Of a stretch of DNA of 64,000 nucleotides, positions 49,127-59,144 are shown one piece after another. Position numbers and translations under genes: made by a program. Source of the DNA: Azoarcus sp. PA01 (lineage in GTDB: Bacteria > Pseudomonadota > Gammaproteobacteria > Burkholderiales > Rhodocyclaceae); NCBI GenBank assembly GCA_001274695.2, contig LARU01000002.1, positions 1 through 64,000 on the forward strand. The letters are read 5' to 3'. Numbering within the stretch: the first letter of the stretch is position 1; each line of letters begins with the position of its first letter. The notes below the pieces were generated by a model. That model was not told where the DNA came from, did not search any database, and saw only the letters and a program-made list of their open reading frames with translations.

Positions 49127-49597
49127 TTATGCCGCTTTCGACAGCGCCGGGCGGCGTGCCTCCATTTTCTCCGCGATCGGCCGCAGATCGCACTTCTCCG
49201 CGACGAGCTTCGGAAACAGCTCCTCTTCTTCCTCTTTCACGTGGTGCTTGACGTACTCGCCGAGCACCGTGACTTTGGCGTCGAACAGTTCGTCGTCGGG
49301 GCCCATCGACTCGATCTGCGCAATCAACTCCTTCGCGGTGGCATGCTCGACTTTTGCCTCGTCGAGCAGATCGCCGAACTTCTCGGGGTCGATTTCCCGC
49401 ACTGCGGGGTAGAACAGCTCTTCCTCGAGCGTCGCGTGAACGGTCAGTTCATTACAGACGGTGCGGGCGATTTCGGCCTTCTCCTCGCTCGTCTTCGCTT
49501 TCTCGAAGTCGCCGAAGAGCTTGTTGACCTTGCGGTGATCCTCGAGCAGGGCGCCGAGGGCGTCCTTGAGGCCGGTGGGCAGACTCGACTTGTTCAT
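49127..49597 (-). CDS. Hemerythrin HHE-domain protein
   Basis: A 156-residue helical-bundle protein with spaced His/Glu iron ligands: LLEDHRKVNKLFGDFEKA, LTVHATLEEELFYPAV, VEHATAKELI and EYVKHHVKEEEEELFPKL. HHE proteins bind a di-iron centre and act in oxygen or redox stress sensing or iron storage; the specific role here is unknown. The ATG at 49597 has GGAG 6 bases upstream. An upstream extension of the frame has no family similarity. The gene stands alone between the tRNA pair and the DUF2269-like gene. Confidence 0.88.
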   Translation of the reverse strand: MNKSSLPTGLKDALGALLEDHRKVNKLFGDFEKAKTSEEKAEIARTVCNELTVHATLEEELFYPAVREIDPEKFGDLLDEAKVEHATAKELIAQIESMGPDDELFDAKVTVLGEYVKHHVKEEEEELFPKLVAEKCDLRPIAEKMEARRPALSKAA

Positions 49598-49774
49598 CGT
49601 GTTCTCCTCGATTGGATGATGCAGCGGCGCGGAAGACCGCGGGGCGATCGACCCGGAAGGTCGTCGCCGGAAATCCGGACCGGCCGGTGCGCGACTGGCT
49701 CGGGAACGGTCCGCAGGCCGATGGAGCAAGGACCGCTCCCGCTGCGGCGCAAGGCGGCGAGCGTGCGGTCAACG

Positions 49775-50248
49775 TCATATCGGCTTGGTAACCATCAAGT
49801 AAAAGATACCGACGAATGCAAGAAATGCCGGCACGCCGAGCGCAAACCACACGCGGAACAGTCGCCAGTAGCGCGGGGGGAGCAGCGGACGGGCGTTCTC
49901 CGCCGCTTCGGCGGCGACATCGCGCAGGCGGATCTGGATCACGACGACGGGCAGCCAGCACGCGACCGCGACGACATACAGCACCACCGACCACGCAATC
50001 CAGCGGCTGTCGAGCGGCACGTCGGCCAACGCGGTCAGCCAGAATCCGGTCAGCGGCTGCAGCACGACGGTGGTGGCGGTGAACAGCCAGTCGCCGACGA
50101 CGACGCTGCGCGTGACCGACGCGGCAACGAGCGGATCGCGCTCGAGGCTCGCGCGCAGCAGGTAGAACGCGCTGCCGATGCCGGTGCCGAACAGCACCGT
50201 CGATGACAGCACGTGCAGCCACTTGACGATCAGGTATTGGTATTCCAT
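49775..50248 (-). CDS. DUF2269-family integral membrane protein
   Basis: A 157-residue protein with four hydrophobic helices. It opens MEYQYLIVKWLHVLSSTVLF and continues GTGIGSAFYLLRA, typical of DUF2269 proteins. The ATG at 50248 lies inside the 3' end of the upstream SDR/DoxX-like gene (19-base overlap), so the two are co-transcribed and probably translationally coupled. Such two-gene pairings of an NDUFA9-like SDR with DUF2269 recur in proteobacteria. Function unknown. Confidence 0.8.
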   Translation of the reverse strand: MEYQYLIVKWLHVLSSTVLFGTGIGSAFYLLRASLERDPLVAASVTRSVVVGDWLFTATTVVLQPLTGFWLTALADVPLDSRWIAWSVVLYVVAVACWLPVVVIQIRLRDVAAEAAENARPLLPPRYWRLFRVWFALGVPAFLAFVGIFYLMVTKPI

Positions 50249-51537
50249 CGCTGCGATTCCAGTTCGTACAGCAGCCAGATCGCCGCGAGCATCGGCAGGT
50301 TCTTCGACACCGGACCATACGGGTGCAGCCAGAATTCGGGGAGCTTCCAGCTGATGATCGCGGTGTAGGCGAGAATCAGCCCTGCCTGCACGACGAGCAC
50401 CGCCGCGCGACGACGCCCGGCAAGCATCAGCACGCCGAGCGCGAGGTCGAGCAGCGCGGCGCCATACAGTGCCGCCGGACGCAGCGCTTCCGGCACGCCG
50501 GCCCGGGCGAGCAGCGCGTGGCTGTCGGCGACCGGGAAGACGCCGAGCGAGACGATGCCGGTCAGGATCCAGACGAACGCGAGGCTCGCGCGCAGCACCG
50601 GCAGCAGCCATTGCAGCTGCACGCCGAGGCGCGCCGCGCCGGCCTCCGGACGCGGGATGAAGTCGTCGACTCCGCGCGGCTCGCGGCCGAGCAGGCGACG
50701 CATCATTGACGGATCAGCCGTGTTGCCACGGCGCAGCATCGCGAGCGTCTCGACGTCGAGCAGCGCGCCGGGCAGCATCGAAGCGGCTTTTGCTGCGCTG
50801 TCGGTCAGCACATCGGGCACCGGAATGAAACGGGGCGGACGCGCGATGCCGAGCGCCTTGCGCAGCGCCGCGAGAAACTCGCGCAACGTCAGCGCTTGCG
50901 GGCCGACTGCGGCGATGCGCGGGTTTTCGGGCAGCTCGCCGTCGACGAGGCGCACGACGAGTTCGACGAGATCGTCGATATGCACCGGCTGCACCCGCTG
51001 CTCGCCGCGCCCGGGGAGCGGGATCAGCGGCAGCGACGCGAGCACGCCGAAAAGCCGCGCGCTCGTGCCGCCGGCTCCATACACCAGCGAAGGCTGCACG
51101 ATCGCGGCCGCAACGGGCAGGCCGAGCAGCACTTCGTCGGCGGCGCGCTTGCTCAGGTGGTAGCCGCTTTGCGCGTGCTCGTCCGCACCGAGCGCGGAAA
51201 TCTGGATCACCCGCTTCACGTCGGCGCTCGCGCACGCCCCGAACAGCGCTGCCGGCGCCTGCCGATGCAGCAGGTCGAACGTCTGCCCCCCGCTTTCCCG
51301 CAGAATGCCGACCGCGTTGATGACGACGTCGATGCCGTCGAGCATCGGCAGCCAGTCGGCGCTGCGCGTCGCGCGCATGAAATCGACCGCCGCATAGGCG
51401 TACGCCGCCCCGCTCGAGCGGGCCCGGGCGCGTGCCGGGTCGCGCACGGCAAGCGTCAGGCGGTGGCCTGCGCCGGCGAGCCGGGTGGCGAAATGGCTGC
51501 CGAGAAAGCCGGTTCCCCCGGTGATCAGAATGTTCAT
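50230..51537 (-). CDS. Atypical SDR (NDUFA9-like) fused to a DoxX-like membrane domain
   Basis: A 435-residue protein. The N-terminal Rossmann domain (about residues 1-290) has NILITGGTGFLGSHFATRLA and a YHLSKRAADE segment standing where SDRs carry their catalytic Tyr and Lys. The C-terminal part (about 310-430) has four hydrophobic helices resembling DoxX. The ATG at 51537 follows AGGAGA by 8 bases. It probably binds NAD(P) at the membrane, but substrate and electron partner are unknown. It is coupled to the DUF2269-like gene downstream and divergent from the gene at 51632. Confidence 0.83.
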   Translation of the reverse strand: MNILITGGTGFLGSHFATRLAGAGHRLTLAVRDPARARARSSGAAYAYAAVDFMRATRSADWLPMLDGIDVVINAVGILRESGGQTFDLLHRQAPAALFGACASADVKRVIQISALGADEHAQSGYHLSKRAADEVLLGLPVAAAIVQPSLVYGAGGTSARLFGVLASLPLIPLPGRGEQRVQPVHIDDLVELVVRLVDGELPENPRIAAVGPQALTLREFLAALRKALGIARPPRFIPVPDVLTDSAAKAASMLPGALLDVETLAMLRRGNTADPSMMRRLLGREPRGVDDFIPRPEAGAARLGVQLQWLLPVLRASLAFVWILTGIVSLGVFPVADSHALLARAGVPEALRPAALYGAALLDLALGVLMLAGRRRAAVLVVQAGLILAYTAIISWKLPEFWLHPYGPVSKNLPMLAAIWLLYELESQRWNTNT

Positions 51538-51631
51538 CGCACTTTCTCCTGCACGCGGGCGCCGCGCTTGCATGGGCCTGGCGCAAAGGCCGCTCTCCCC
51601 TCTTCCACCCTCCAGACTGACGGAGCGACTC

Positions 51632-52111
51632 ATGACCGACTGGCTGCGCGTGCTGCGCCGCGCCATTGTTTCCGGAAGCGGTGCCGGGATCCTCTCGCTG
51701 GTCGCGCTTGCGTGCGGCGGCCAGCGCGATTGTTGCAGCGTGTTCGCGCCGGTCAATGCGGTCAGCCACTGGATCTGGCGCGGCGTCGCGCTGCGCCAGC
51801 AGAAGCCTTCCCTGCGATATACGCTCCCGGGCGTCGGCATCCACCATGCGATGTCGATCCTGTGGGCGCTGCTGTTCGAGGAACGCATGGCGCGCGCCGA
51901 ATCGCGCGGCGCAGGGCGCACGATCGCCACCGCGCTCGGCGTGTCGGCCGCAGCATGCTTCGTCGATCTGCGTCTGACCCCGGAACGGCTGACGCCCGGC
52001 TTCGAGCGCCGCCTCAGTCCCGAATCGCTGACCGTGGTCTATCTCGCGTTCGCGTTGGGCCTCGCGTTGCCGTCCCTCGGCGAAATGCTGCGGAGCGAAC
52101 GGCGTCGATAA
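51632..52111 (+). CDS. Uncharacterised membrane protein
   Basis: A 159-residue protein with hydrophobic stretches at about residues 10-27, 70-85, 97-112 and 134-150, so probably four membrane helices. GIHHAMSILWALLFEERMA places a His pair near a helix. The ATG at 51632 has GGAG 6 bases upstream. I do not recognise the family. It stands between a divergent SDR gene and the CinA-like gene and may form an operon with the latter (92-base gap). Confidence 0.65.
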   Translation: MTDWLRVLRRAIVSGSGAGILSLVALACGGQRDCCSVFAPVNAVSHWIWRGVALRQQKPSLRYTLPGVGIHHAMSILWALLFEERMARAESRGAGRTIATALGVSAAACFVDLRLTPERLTPGFERRLSPESLTVVYLAFALGLALPSLGEMLRSERRR

Positions 52112-52203
52112 CCTGCCTTCCGGGTCGCCCGGCGAGGCACCGCAATTGCTGGACCGGCGTACGACGGCGTTCCGGGCGGAACTGGGCGACAACGGGAAAC
52201 ACG

Positions 52204-52713
52204 ATGACGATGGAACCGATTGAAGACGTTGCAGAATTCATGAAGCAGAACGGACTCGTGCTGGTGACGGCCGAATCCTGCACCGCCGGGCTGATCGCGG
52301 CGCGGCTTGCGGACATTCCGGGCGCGGGCGCGCTGCTCGACTGCGCTTACGTGGTGTATTCGTGCGAAGCGAAGGAGCAGTGCCTCGGCGTGAAGCGGGA
52401 GACGATCGAACGCTTCAACCTGACGAGCGAAGAAGTCGCGCGCGAGATGGCGGCAGGAGCGCTGAAAAAAAGCGCGGCGAATCTCGCGATCGCGAACACC
52501 GGCGTCGCCGAAGCGGTCGACGATGAAACTCCGGCCGGGACGCAGTGCTTCGCGTGGGCGTTTCGCACCGGCAAAAACGACGACGGCGATCCGGCGATCT
52601 TCAGCGAAACGCATCGTTTTTCCGGCGGTCGCAACGAAGTCCGGGATGCCGGCGCACACTATGCGCTGATGCGTGTCCCGTATTATTTCGCCCGCCTGCG
52701 CGAATCGTCCTGA
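52204..52713 (+). CDS. CinA C-terminal domain family protein (NMN amidohydrolase-like)
   Basis: A 169-residue single-domain protein matching the CinA C-terminal (PncC) family: LVLVTAESCTAGLIAARLAD at residues 18-37 with the nucleophile region, YVVYSCEAKEQCLGV, and the segment NTGVAEAVDD near residue 100. Family members deamidate nicotinamide mononucleotide in NAD recycling. The usual GPGG segment reads TGVAEAVDDETPAGT here. The first ATG (52204) is used; the second (52210) is also possible. Confidence 0.88.
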   Translation: MTMEPIEDVAEFMKQNGLVLVTAESCTAGLIAARLADIPGAGALLDCAYVVYSCEAKEQCLGVKRETIERFNLTSEEVAREMAAGALKKSAANLAIANTGVAEAVDDETPAGTQCFAWAFRTGKNDDGDPAIFSETHRFSGGRNEVRDAGAHYALMRVPYYFARLRESS

Positions 52714-52783
52714 GCCCCGCCGTCGGGCCTTCGGGCGCGAGGCGGGCCGGACGAGCATTCACCGGACGGCGGGAGGCCCGAAC

Positions 52784-54013
52784 ATGCAAAATTCACCGCT
52801 GCACCACACCGATTTCAGGTTCGTGCTGCTCGAAGGCATTCACGCGACCGCGATCGAGACGCTCGCCACGAGCGGCTATTCGCGCGTCGATGCGCGGCCC
52901 GGCGCGCTGACCGGCGACGACCTCATCCATGCGATCGCCGACGCGGATTTCGTCGGCATCCGCTCGCGCACGCGGCTCACCGAGGAAGTGCTGACGCACG
53001 CCCCGAAACTGCTCGCCATCGGCTGCTTTTGCATCGGCACGAACCAGGTCGACCTCGACGCCGCGGCGCTGCTCGGCATCCCGGTGTTCAACGCGCCGTT
53101 CTCGAATACGCGCAGCGTCGCCGAGCTCGTGCTCGCCGAGATCGTCATGCTGATGCGCGGCATTCCGGAGAAAAACGCGCTGCTGCACCGCGGCGGATGG
53201 ATGAAAAGCGCAAGCAATTCGTGGGAGATCCGCGGCAAGACGCTCGGCATTGTCGGCTACGGTCATATCGGCACGCAGGTCGGCGTGCTCGCCGAGCACT
53301 TCGGCATGAAAGTCGTGTACCACGACATCGAGGCCAAGCTGTCGCTCGGCAACGCGCATCAGCTGGGGTCGCTCGAAGCGCTGCTGGCAGTGTCGGACGT
53401 AGTCAGCCTGCACGTGCCTGAAACGCCGGCGACGCGCGACATGATCGACGCGACTCGCCTCGCCGCGATGAAGCCCGGCAGCTTCCTCATCAACGCGTCG
53501 CGCGGCACGGTCGTCGATATCGATGCGCTCGCCGATGCGCTCGCCGGGGGCCATCTGCTCGGCGCCGCGATCGACGTGTTCCCTGCCGAACCGAAGTCCA
53601 ACGACGAAGCTTTCGTCTCCCCGCTGCTGCGCTTCGACAACGTCATCCTGACGCCGCACATCGGCGGCTCGACGGCCGAAGCGCAGGCGAACATCGGCCG
53701 CGAAGTCGCCGCCAAGCTCGCGCGCTATGCGAACAACGGATCGACGGTTTCGGCAGTGAATTTCCCCGAAGTGTCGCTGCCCGCGCACGAAGGCCAGTGC
53801 CGCGTCCTGCATATCCACCACAACGTCCCGGGCATGCTCGCGCGCATCAACGACCGGATTTCGAAAGCCGGGCTGAACATCGTCGCGCAGTACCTGCAGA
53901 CGACCCAGCACGTCGGCTACGTCGTCATCGACGTCGAGGCCGAAGCGCGCCAGGTGGCGTTCGACGAACTCAACGCGATCGACGGGACGATACGCTGCCG
54001 CCTGATCTGCTGA
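52784..54013 (+). CDS. serA: D-3-phosphoglycerate dehydrogenase
   Basis: A 409-residue enzyme of the long SerA type. The NAD-binding Rossmann motif is LGIVGYGHIGTQVGVLAEHF (about residues 150-169). Catalytic residues lie in INASRGTVVDIDAL (Arg), the AAIDVFPAEP segment (Glu region) and LTPHIGGST (His). A C-terminal ACT domain (about 335-409) begins RVLHIHHNVPGMLARI and binds serine for feedback inhibition. It catalyses the first step of serine synthesis. ATG 52784 has GGGAGG upstream. It matches E. coli SerA (410 residues) in length. Confidence 0.95.
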   Translation: MQNSPLHHTDFRFVLLEGIHATAIETLATSGYSRVDARPGALTGDDLIHAIADADFVGIRSRTRLTEEVLTHAPKLLAIGCFCIGTNQVDLDAAALLGIPVFNAPFSNTRSVAELVLAEIVMLMRGIPEKNALLHRGGWMKSASNSWEIRGKTLGIVGYGHIGTQVGVLAEHFGMKVVYHDIEAKLSLGNAHQLGSLEALLAVSDVVSLHVPETPATRDMIDATRLAAMKPGSFLINASRGTVVDIDALADALAGGHLLGAAIDVFPAEPKSNDEAFVSPLLRFDNVILTPHIGGSTAEAQANIGREVAAKLARYANNGSTVSAVNFPEVSLPAHEGQCRVLHIHHNVPGMLARINDRISKAGLNIVAQYLQTTQHVGYVVIDVEAEARQVAFDELNAIDGTIRCRLIC

Positions 54014-54099
54014 GTTTCCGGCTTCTATCGGCCCGGTGCCGAGCCGAACTTTACCGCTCGCAACTTGCTCTACCGGCGAACAACAGGAGGAATACCGAC

Positions 54100-54660
54100 A
54101 TGATCAGGATTGCAGTGATTATTGGCAGCACCCGTCCCGGGCGCATTGGCGAGGCGGTCGCGAAATGGGTATTCGACATCGCTTCGAGACGGACCGATGC
54201 CCGGTTCGAGCTCGTGGATCTGAAGGACGCCAATTTGCCGCTGCTCGACGAGCCGGTACCGCCATCGAGGGGACAGTACAGCCAGCCCCACACGAAGGCG
54301 TGGGCGGCGAAAATCGATTCCTTCGATGGCTTCGTCTTCGTCACTCCCGAGTACAACCACGGCACGTCAGCTGCCCTGAAGAACGCCATCGACTACCTGT
54401 ACAAGGAATGGAACAACAAGGTCGCCGCTTTCGTCAGCTACGGCAGCGCCGGTGGCGCCCGGGCGGTCGAGCACCTGCGGCTGGTCATGGCCGAAGTCCA
54501 GGTCGCCACAGTCCGTAACCAGGTGATGTTCTCGCTCTTCACTGACTTCGAAAACTTCAGCACTTTCAAGCCTGCTGCGCATCACGAGAAGTCTGTTAAC
54601 GCGATGCTGGACCAGCTGGTGGCCTGGACTGGGGCGTTGCAGCCGTTGCGCGGCAAATAG
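54100..54660 (+). CDS. NADPH-dependent FMN reductase-type flavoprotein
   Basis: A 186-residue flavodoxin-fold protein with the FMN phosphate loop IIGSTRPGRIGEAVA (about residues 7-21) and the PEYNHGTSAALKNAIDYL motif (about 87-104). Members reduce FMN, quinones, azo dyes or chromate with NADPH; the physiological substrate is undecided here. A perfect AGGAGG lies 8 bases before the ATG at 54100. The 148 bases after the gene hold nothing recognised. Confidence 0.9.
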   Translation: MIRIAVIIGSTRPGRIGEAVAKWVFDIASRRTDARFELVDLKDANLPLLDEPVPPSRGQYSQPHTKAWAAKIDSFDGFVFVTPEYNHGTSAALKNAIDYLYKEWNNKVAAFVSYGSAGGARAVEHLRLVMAEVQVATVRNQVMFSLFTDFENFSTFKPAAHHEKSVNAMLDQLVAWTGALQPLRGK

Positions 54661-54808
54661 CGGACTTGCCGGACGCGTTACGGAAGAAGCCTTGGGTCCG
54701 GGACCCGCGTTTTGCCGCGAACCGCCGCCCCAGCGCCATCAGCCGCTTTCAGTACAAGCGCTATCGCCACCGCGAGTCCTGCTAGCTGATTACTGAATTG
54801 CCCACGCC

Positions 54809-55645
<837 letters not shown>

Positions 55646-55648
55646 GCC

Positions 55649-57469
55649 ATGAGCAAGCCCATCGAAGACTACGGTTTCATCGGCAACACCTTTACCGGCG
55701 CGCTGGTCGCGCGAGACGGCTCGATCGACTGGCTTTGCCTGCCCCGCTTCGACAGCGACGCCTGCTTCGCCGCCGTGCTCGGCGACGAGGACAACGGCTC
55801 GTGGCAGATCGCGCCGGCCGCGCCGGTGCGGAAGGTCACCCGCCGCTACCGCCCCAACACTGCGATTCTCGAGACCACCTTCGAAACCGACGAAGGCCGG
55901 GTCACGCTGATCGACTTCATGCCCTTCACCGACGACGAGCACTACATCGATCTCGTGCGGCTGGTCCGTGGCGACGAAGGTCAGGTGCGCATGCGCCTGC
56001 GGCTGACTTTGCGCTTCGACTACGGCCGCACCATCCCGTGGGTGCGCCGTCACGACTATGGCATCAGCGCCGTAGCCGGCCCTTCTGCCCTGCAGCTGCG
56101 CACGCCGGTCGCGCTCAGCGGGGAGGATATGCATACCGTCGCCGAGTTCAGTGTCTGCGCGGGCGCCACGATCCCCTTCACGCTGGCCTACCATCCCTCG
56201 CACTGGGCGCCGCGCTCCGCCCCGGACGATGCGCGCCTCGAAGAGACGGCTCGGCGCTGGCGCGAGTGGACGGGACGCTGCGCGTATCCCGACCGCAAGG
56301 ACAGCCCGTGGTACGAGGCGGTGACCCGCTCGCTGATCACGCTCAAGGCGCTCACTTTCACTCCCACCGGCGGCACCGTCGCCGCGCTGACGACCTCGCT
56401 TCCCGAACAGTTGGGGGGCGTGCGCAACTGGGACTACCGCTTCTGCTGGATCCGCGACGCCACCCTGACGCTCTACGCGCTGCTCACCTCGGGCTATCGC
56501 GACGAGGCTCTCGCCTGGCGAGAATGGCTGCTGCGGGCCGTGGCGGGCGATCCGAAGCAGCTGCAGATCATGTACGGTCTCGCCGGGGAGCGGCGCCTGA
56601 CCGAGTTGGAGCTGCCCTGGCTGCCGGGCTACGAGGAGAGCCTCCCGGTGCGCGTGGGCAACCGCGCCTACGCTCAGCGCCAGCTCGACGTTCCCGGCGA
56701 GCTGATGGATACCGCGCACGTTGCGCGCAAGTTCCAGCTCGCGCCGAGCGAGCACGCGTGGCGCCTGCAAAAGACCATTCTGCGCCAGCTGGAGGAGGAC
56801 TGGGACCAGCCCGACGAGGGGATCTGGGAGGTGCGCGGAGGCAAGCGCCACTTCACGCATTCGCGGCTGATGTGCTGGGTGGCGTTCGACCGCGGCGTCA
56901 AGGCGGTGGAAGGATTCGGGCTCGAAGGGCCGATCGGGCGCTGGCGTGCGATACGCGAACAGATTCACGACGATATCTGCCGCCACGGCTGGAACGAGGC
57001 CAAGCGCAGCTTCGTGCAGTACTACGGCGGCGGCGCGCTCGATGCCTCGTTGCTGCTGATGGCCCAGGTCGGGTTCCTGCCCGCCGCGGATCCTCGTTTC
57101 GCAAGCACGGTCGAGGCGATCGAGCGGGAATTGCGGGTGGATGGGCTGGTGCTGCGCTACCGCCCGGAGGAGACGCCGGATGGGCTGGAGGGCGATGAGG
57201 GGGCGTTTCTCGCCTGCAGCTTCTGGCTCGTCGATGCCTACCTAATGCTCGGCCGTCGCGATGACGCGCTCGCCTTGTTCGAGCAGCTGCTTGCGCTGCG
57301 CAACGATCTTGGCCTGCTGGCCGAGGAATACCACCCCCGGACGAAGCGCCAGTTGGGGAACTTCCCGCAGGCCTTCTCCCACATCGCGCTGATCAACTCC
57401 GCCCACAACCTGGTTTCGGCCGATGGGCCGGCCGAGAACCGAGCCGACCACCTTCCGCCCAGACCCTGA
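55649..57469 (+). CDS. Glycoside hydrolase family 15 protein (glucoamylase/trehalase-like)
   Basis: A 606-residue cytoplasmic enzyme without a signal peptide. An N-terminal beta-sandwich domain opens IEDYGFIGNTFTGALVARDG with SIDWLCLPRFDSDACFA. The (alpha/alpha)6 barrel begins with the family signature GGVRNWDYRFCWIRDATLTL (about residues 254-273), which holds active-site residues. Bacterial GH15 proteins of this length cleave trehalose, isomaltose or maltodextrins. Which of these applies is undecided. A second acidic residue is expected in the PEETPDGLEGDEGAFLACSF region. Confidence 0.9.
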   Translation: MSKPIEDYGFIGNTFTGALVARDGSIDWLCLPRFDSDACFAAVLGDEDNGSWQIAPAAPVRKVTRRYRPNTAILETTFETDEGRVTLIDFMPFTDDEHYIDLVRLVRGDEGQVRMRLRLTLRFDYGRTIPWVRRHDYGISAVAGPSALQLRTPVALSGEDMHTVAEFSVCAGATIPFTLAYHPSHWAPRSAPDDARLEETARRWREWTGRCAYPDRKDSPWYEAVTRSLITLKALTFTPTGGTVAALTTSLPEQLGGVRNWDYRFCWIRDATLTLYALLTSGYRDEALAWREWLLRAVAGDPKQLQIMYGLAGERRLTELELPWLPGYEESLPVRVGNRAYAQRQLDVPGELMDTAHVARKFQLAPSEHAWRLQKTILRQLEEDWDQPDEGIWEVRGGKRHFTHSRLMCWVAFDRGVKAVEGFGLEGPIGRWRAIREQIHDDICRHGWNEAKRSFVQYYGGGALDASLLLMAQVGFLPAADPRFASTVEAIERELRVDGLVLRYRPEETPDGLEGDEGAFLACSFWLVDAYLMLGRRDDALALFEQLLALRNDLGLLAEEYHPRTKRQLGNFPQAFSHIALINSAHNLVSADGPAENRADHLPPRP

Positions 57470-57614
57470 TTCGATTGCGTCGCCACGGTCCGAAAACGCT
57501 TCCATCGACGTTCGGCATCCGCGAGGAGCGCCGCGAGTTCGCCGTCGACCCGCTCGCGTCACTCCGCACAGGGATCCTTTGGCCGGATCCCGTGTCGGTC
57601 ACGGCCTTCCCGGG

Positions 57615-57824
57615 TCACGCGCCTTCTTTCTTCGCCTCGTCGCCCCGTGCGGGAGTTTCGGGAGTCTTCGGCGCGACCGGGTCGCGCTTCGGGGACACGG
57701 CCGGCGGGTCGCTTGCCGGAAAGCTCTCTTCGCTCGACTCGTCGATCAGATCCTCGACGTGCGAATCCTTCGGCTTATGCACCGAAGGATCGGTGCAGGC
57801 GGGTTCCCGTTCTGTACTGGCCAT
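57615..57824 (-). CDS. Small acidic protein with ESFPASDPPA motif
   Basis: A 69-residue hydrophilic protein. The central stretch VEDLIDESSEESFPASDPPA is a motif recurrent in small uncharacterised proteobacterial proteins, often encoded beside stress genes. The rest is Pro/Lys/Glu-rich and probably disordered. AAGGAG lies 7 bases before the ATG at 57824. It converges on the GH15 gene, 145 bases away, and lies downstream of the MgtC-like gene on the same strand. Function unknown. Confidence 0.75.
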   Translation of the reverse strand: MASTEREPACTDPSVHKPKDSHVEDLIDESSEESFPASDPPAVSPKRDPVAPKTPETPARGDEAKKEGA

Positions 57825-57921
57825 TTAAATCTCCTTGTCGACCACGGTGAAGACGTATCGATACGACGCCGGGCGCGTCGGGGGGTTCCTGCGCATCATC
57901 AAACCCGAGGGATGCGGTCGC

Positions 57922-58401
57922 TCAGGGGCGGTCGACGTCTTCGGTGCCGGCCCGGATTTCGATCTGGCGCAGCACCGAAAGCACGATCCACGTGATCACG
58001 GTCGCCGCGATCGCAACGCCGAAACGCCCCAGCCCGATCGTCACGCCGATCGCGGACGTCATCCATATCCCCGCCGCGGTCGTCAGCCCGCGGATGTTGT
58101 TTTCCCGTTCGCGCTTCAGGATCGCGCCTGCGCCGAGGAAACCGATGCCGGTGATCAGCCCCTGGATGACGCGCGACATTCCTGAACTGTCCATGCCGCC
58201 TTCCACCGCCGAGATGACGAACAGCGTCGAGCCGGCGGCAACGAGAATATGTGTGCGCAACCCGGCAGCCTTTCCTGCGCGTTCGCGCTGCATGCCGATG
58301 ACGGCGCCGCACAACAGCGCAACCATCAGCCGCAGCATGGGCCTGACGAGTTCCTGGAACCCGCCCAGTCCGGCAGTAAGTTCGGCGAGGATCGTATCCA
58401 A
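57922..58401 (-). CDS. MgtC/SapB-family membrane protein
   Basis: A 159-residue inner-membrane protein of the MgtC/SapB family with four to five helices. Hallmarks are RLMVALLCGAVIGMQRERAG (about residues 20-40, with the conserved RE), KAAGLRTHILVAAGSTLFV, and GIGFLGAGAILKRE (about 85-98). MgtC proteins act in low-Mg survival and may restrain the F-type ATP synthase. The start is placed at TTG 58401 because GGAGG lies 5 bases before it and it gives DTILAELTAG. The first ATG in frame (58482) would add 27 residues without family match. Confidence 0.88.
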   Translation of the reverse strand: MDTILAELTAGLGGFQELVRPMLRLMVALLCGAVIGMQRERAGKAAGLRTHILVAAGSTLFVISAVEGGMDSSGMSRVIQGLITGIGFLGAGAILKRERENNIRGLTTAAGIWMTSAIGVTIGLGRFGVAIAATVITWIVLSVLRQIEIRAGTEDVDRP

Positions 58402-58519
58402 GACGGCCTCCGGGGCCCCGCGGATGCGCGGCGCGCGGAAAGTCGTGCAGCCCGCAGGCGCGTGGCACGCACCGACGAGCAATTGCGGTGCCCTGGGCCG
58501 CCCTCGGCCGGACCGATCC

Positions 58520-59083
58520 TCAACGCGGCCGCAAAAGCGACGGCGGTTCCGGGTCGGGCGCGCGTGGCCCGAGCTTCAGCGCGTCGCGCTCCGCCTCGCG
58601 CGCTTCTCGCGCCAGCGCGCGCAAGCACAGTGCGACGGTGCCGGCGAACACCTCGTCGTACCACGGAAACGCGCCGCTCGCGGCGACGACGATGCCGTCG
58701 AGACACACGCCGCCGGCGAGCAGCGTGTCGCCGGTGCGCAGCAGGTGCGGGAACTGCTGCTGCAGGACCCGGCCGTCCCTGCCGGTCAGCCAGCTCAGCC
58801 GCGCCTTCGCGCGCGCGAACGCCGCGTAATCGGCGTCCCACGCGGCGCGATCGCCGAACGCGTGCTCGTGCAGGATTGCGTCCTCGAACGCCACGCTGCC
58901 GGACGGCCGGCACGGGTCCATGACGACGATGTGGAGAAAGCCGCTGCCGACGACGCTGCGGTCGCGCATCGCGTGCTCGATCATCGGCGCCGCCAGCGCG
59001 ATCGCGCGGCGGGCCGCGGCAGGCGTGAGGTAGTGGCTACCGGCACCGGGGGTGACGGGCGCGTCTTCATTCAGTGTCGTCAT
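58520..59083 (-). CDS. GlcG/HbpS-like protein
   Basis: A 187-residue protein with a pattern reminiscent of GlcG/HbpS proteins: LTPAAARRAIALAAPMIEHA at about 19-38, FLHIVVMDPCRPSGSVAFED near 49-68, and GGVCLDGIVVAASGAFPWYDEV near 123-144. Family members bind small ligands or haem and lack known catalysis. The match is moderate and the usual Gly-Gly-Val-Pro loop is only partly kept. The ATG is at 59083, 61 bases after the fusion ABC gene on the same strand. Function unknown. Confidence 0.5.
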   Translation of the reverse strand: MTTLNEDAPVTPGAGSHYLTPAAARRAIALAAPMIEHAMRDRSVVGSGFLHIVVMDPCRPSGSVAFEDAILHEHAFGDRAAWDADYAAFARAKARLSWLTGRDGRVLQQQFPHLLRTGDTLLAGGVCLDGIVVAASGAFPWYDEVFAGTVALCLRALAREAREAERDALKLGPRAPDPEPPSLLRPR

Positions 59084-59144
59084 GTCGGGCTGCTCCGGGG
59101 TGGGGTTACGGGGGAAGCGCGTGGACTGCCGCCAAGGTGGCCGG

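Noticed and set aside
54661..54808. Remnant gene in the gap before the SDR gene
   Set aside because: A short Arg/Ser-rich frame is visible but cannot be tied to any family, so it is not listed.
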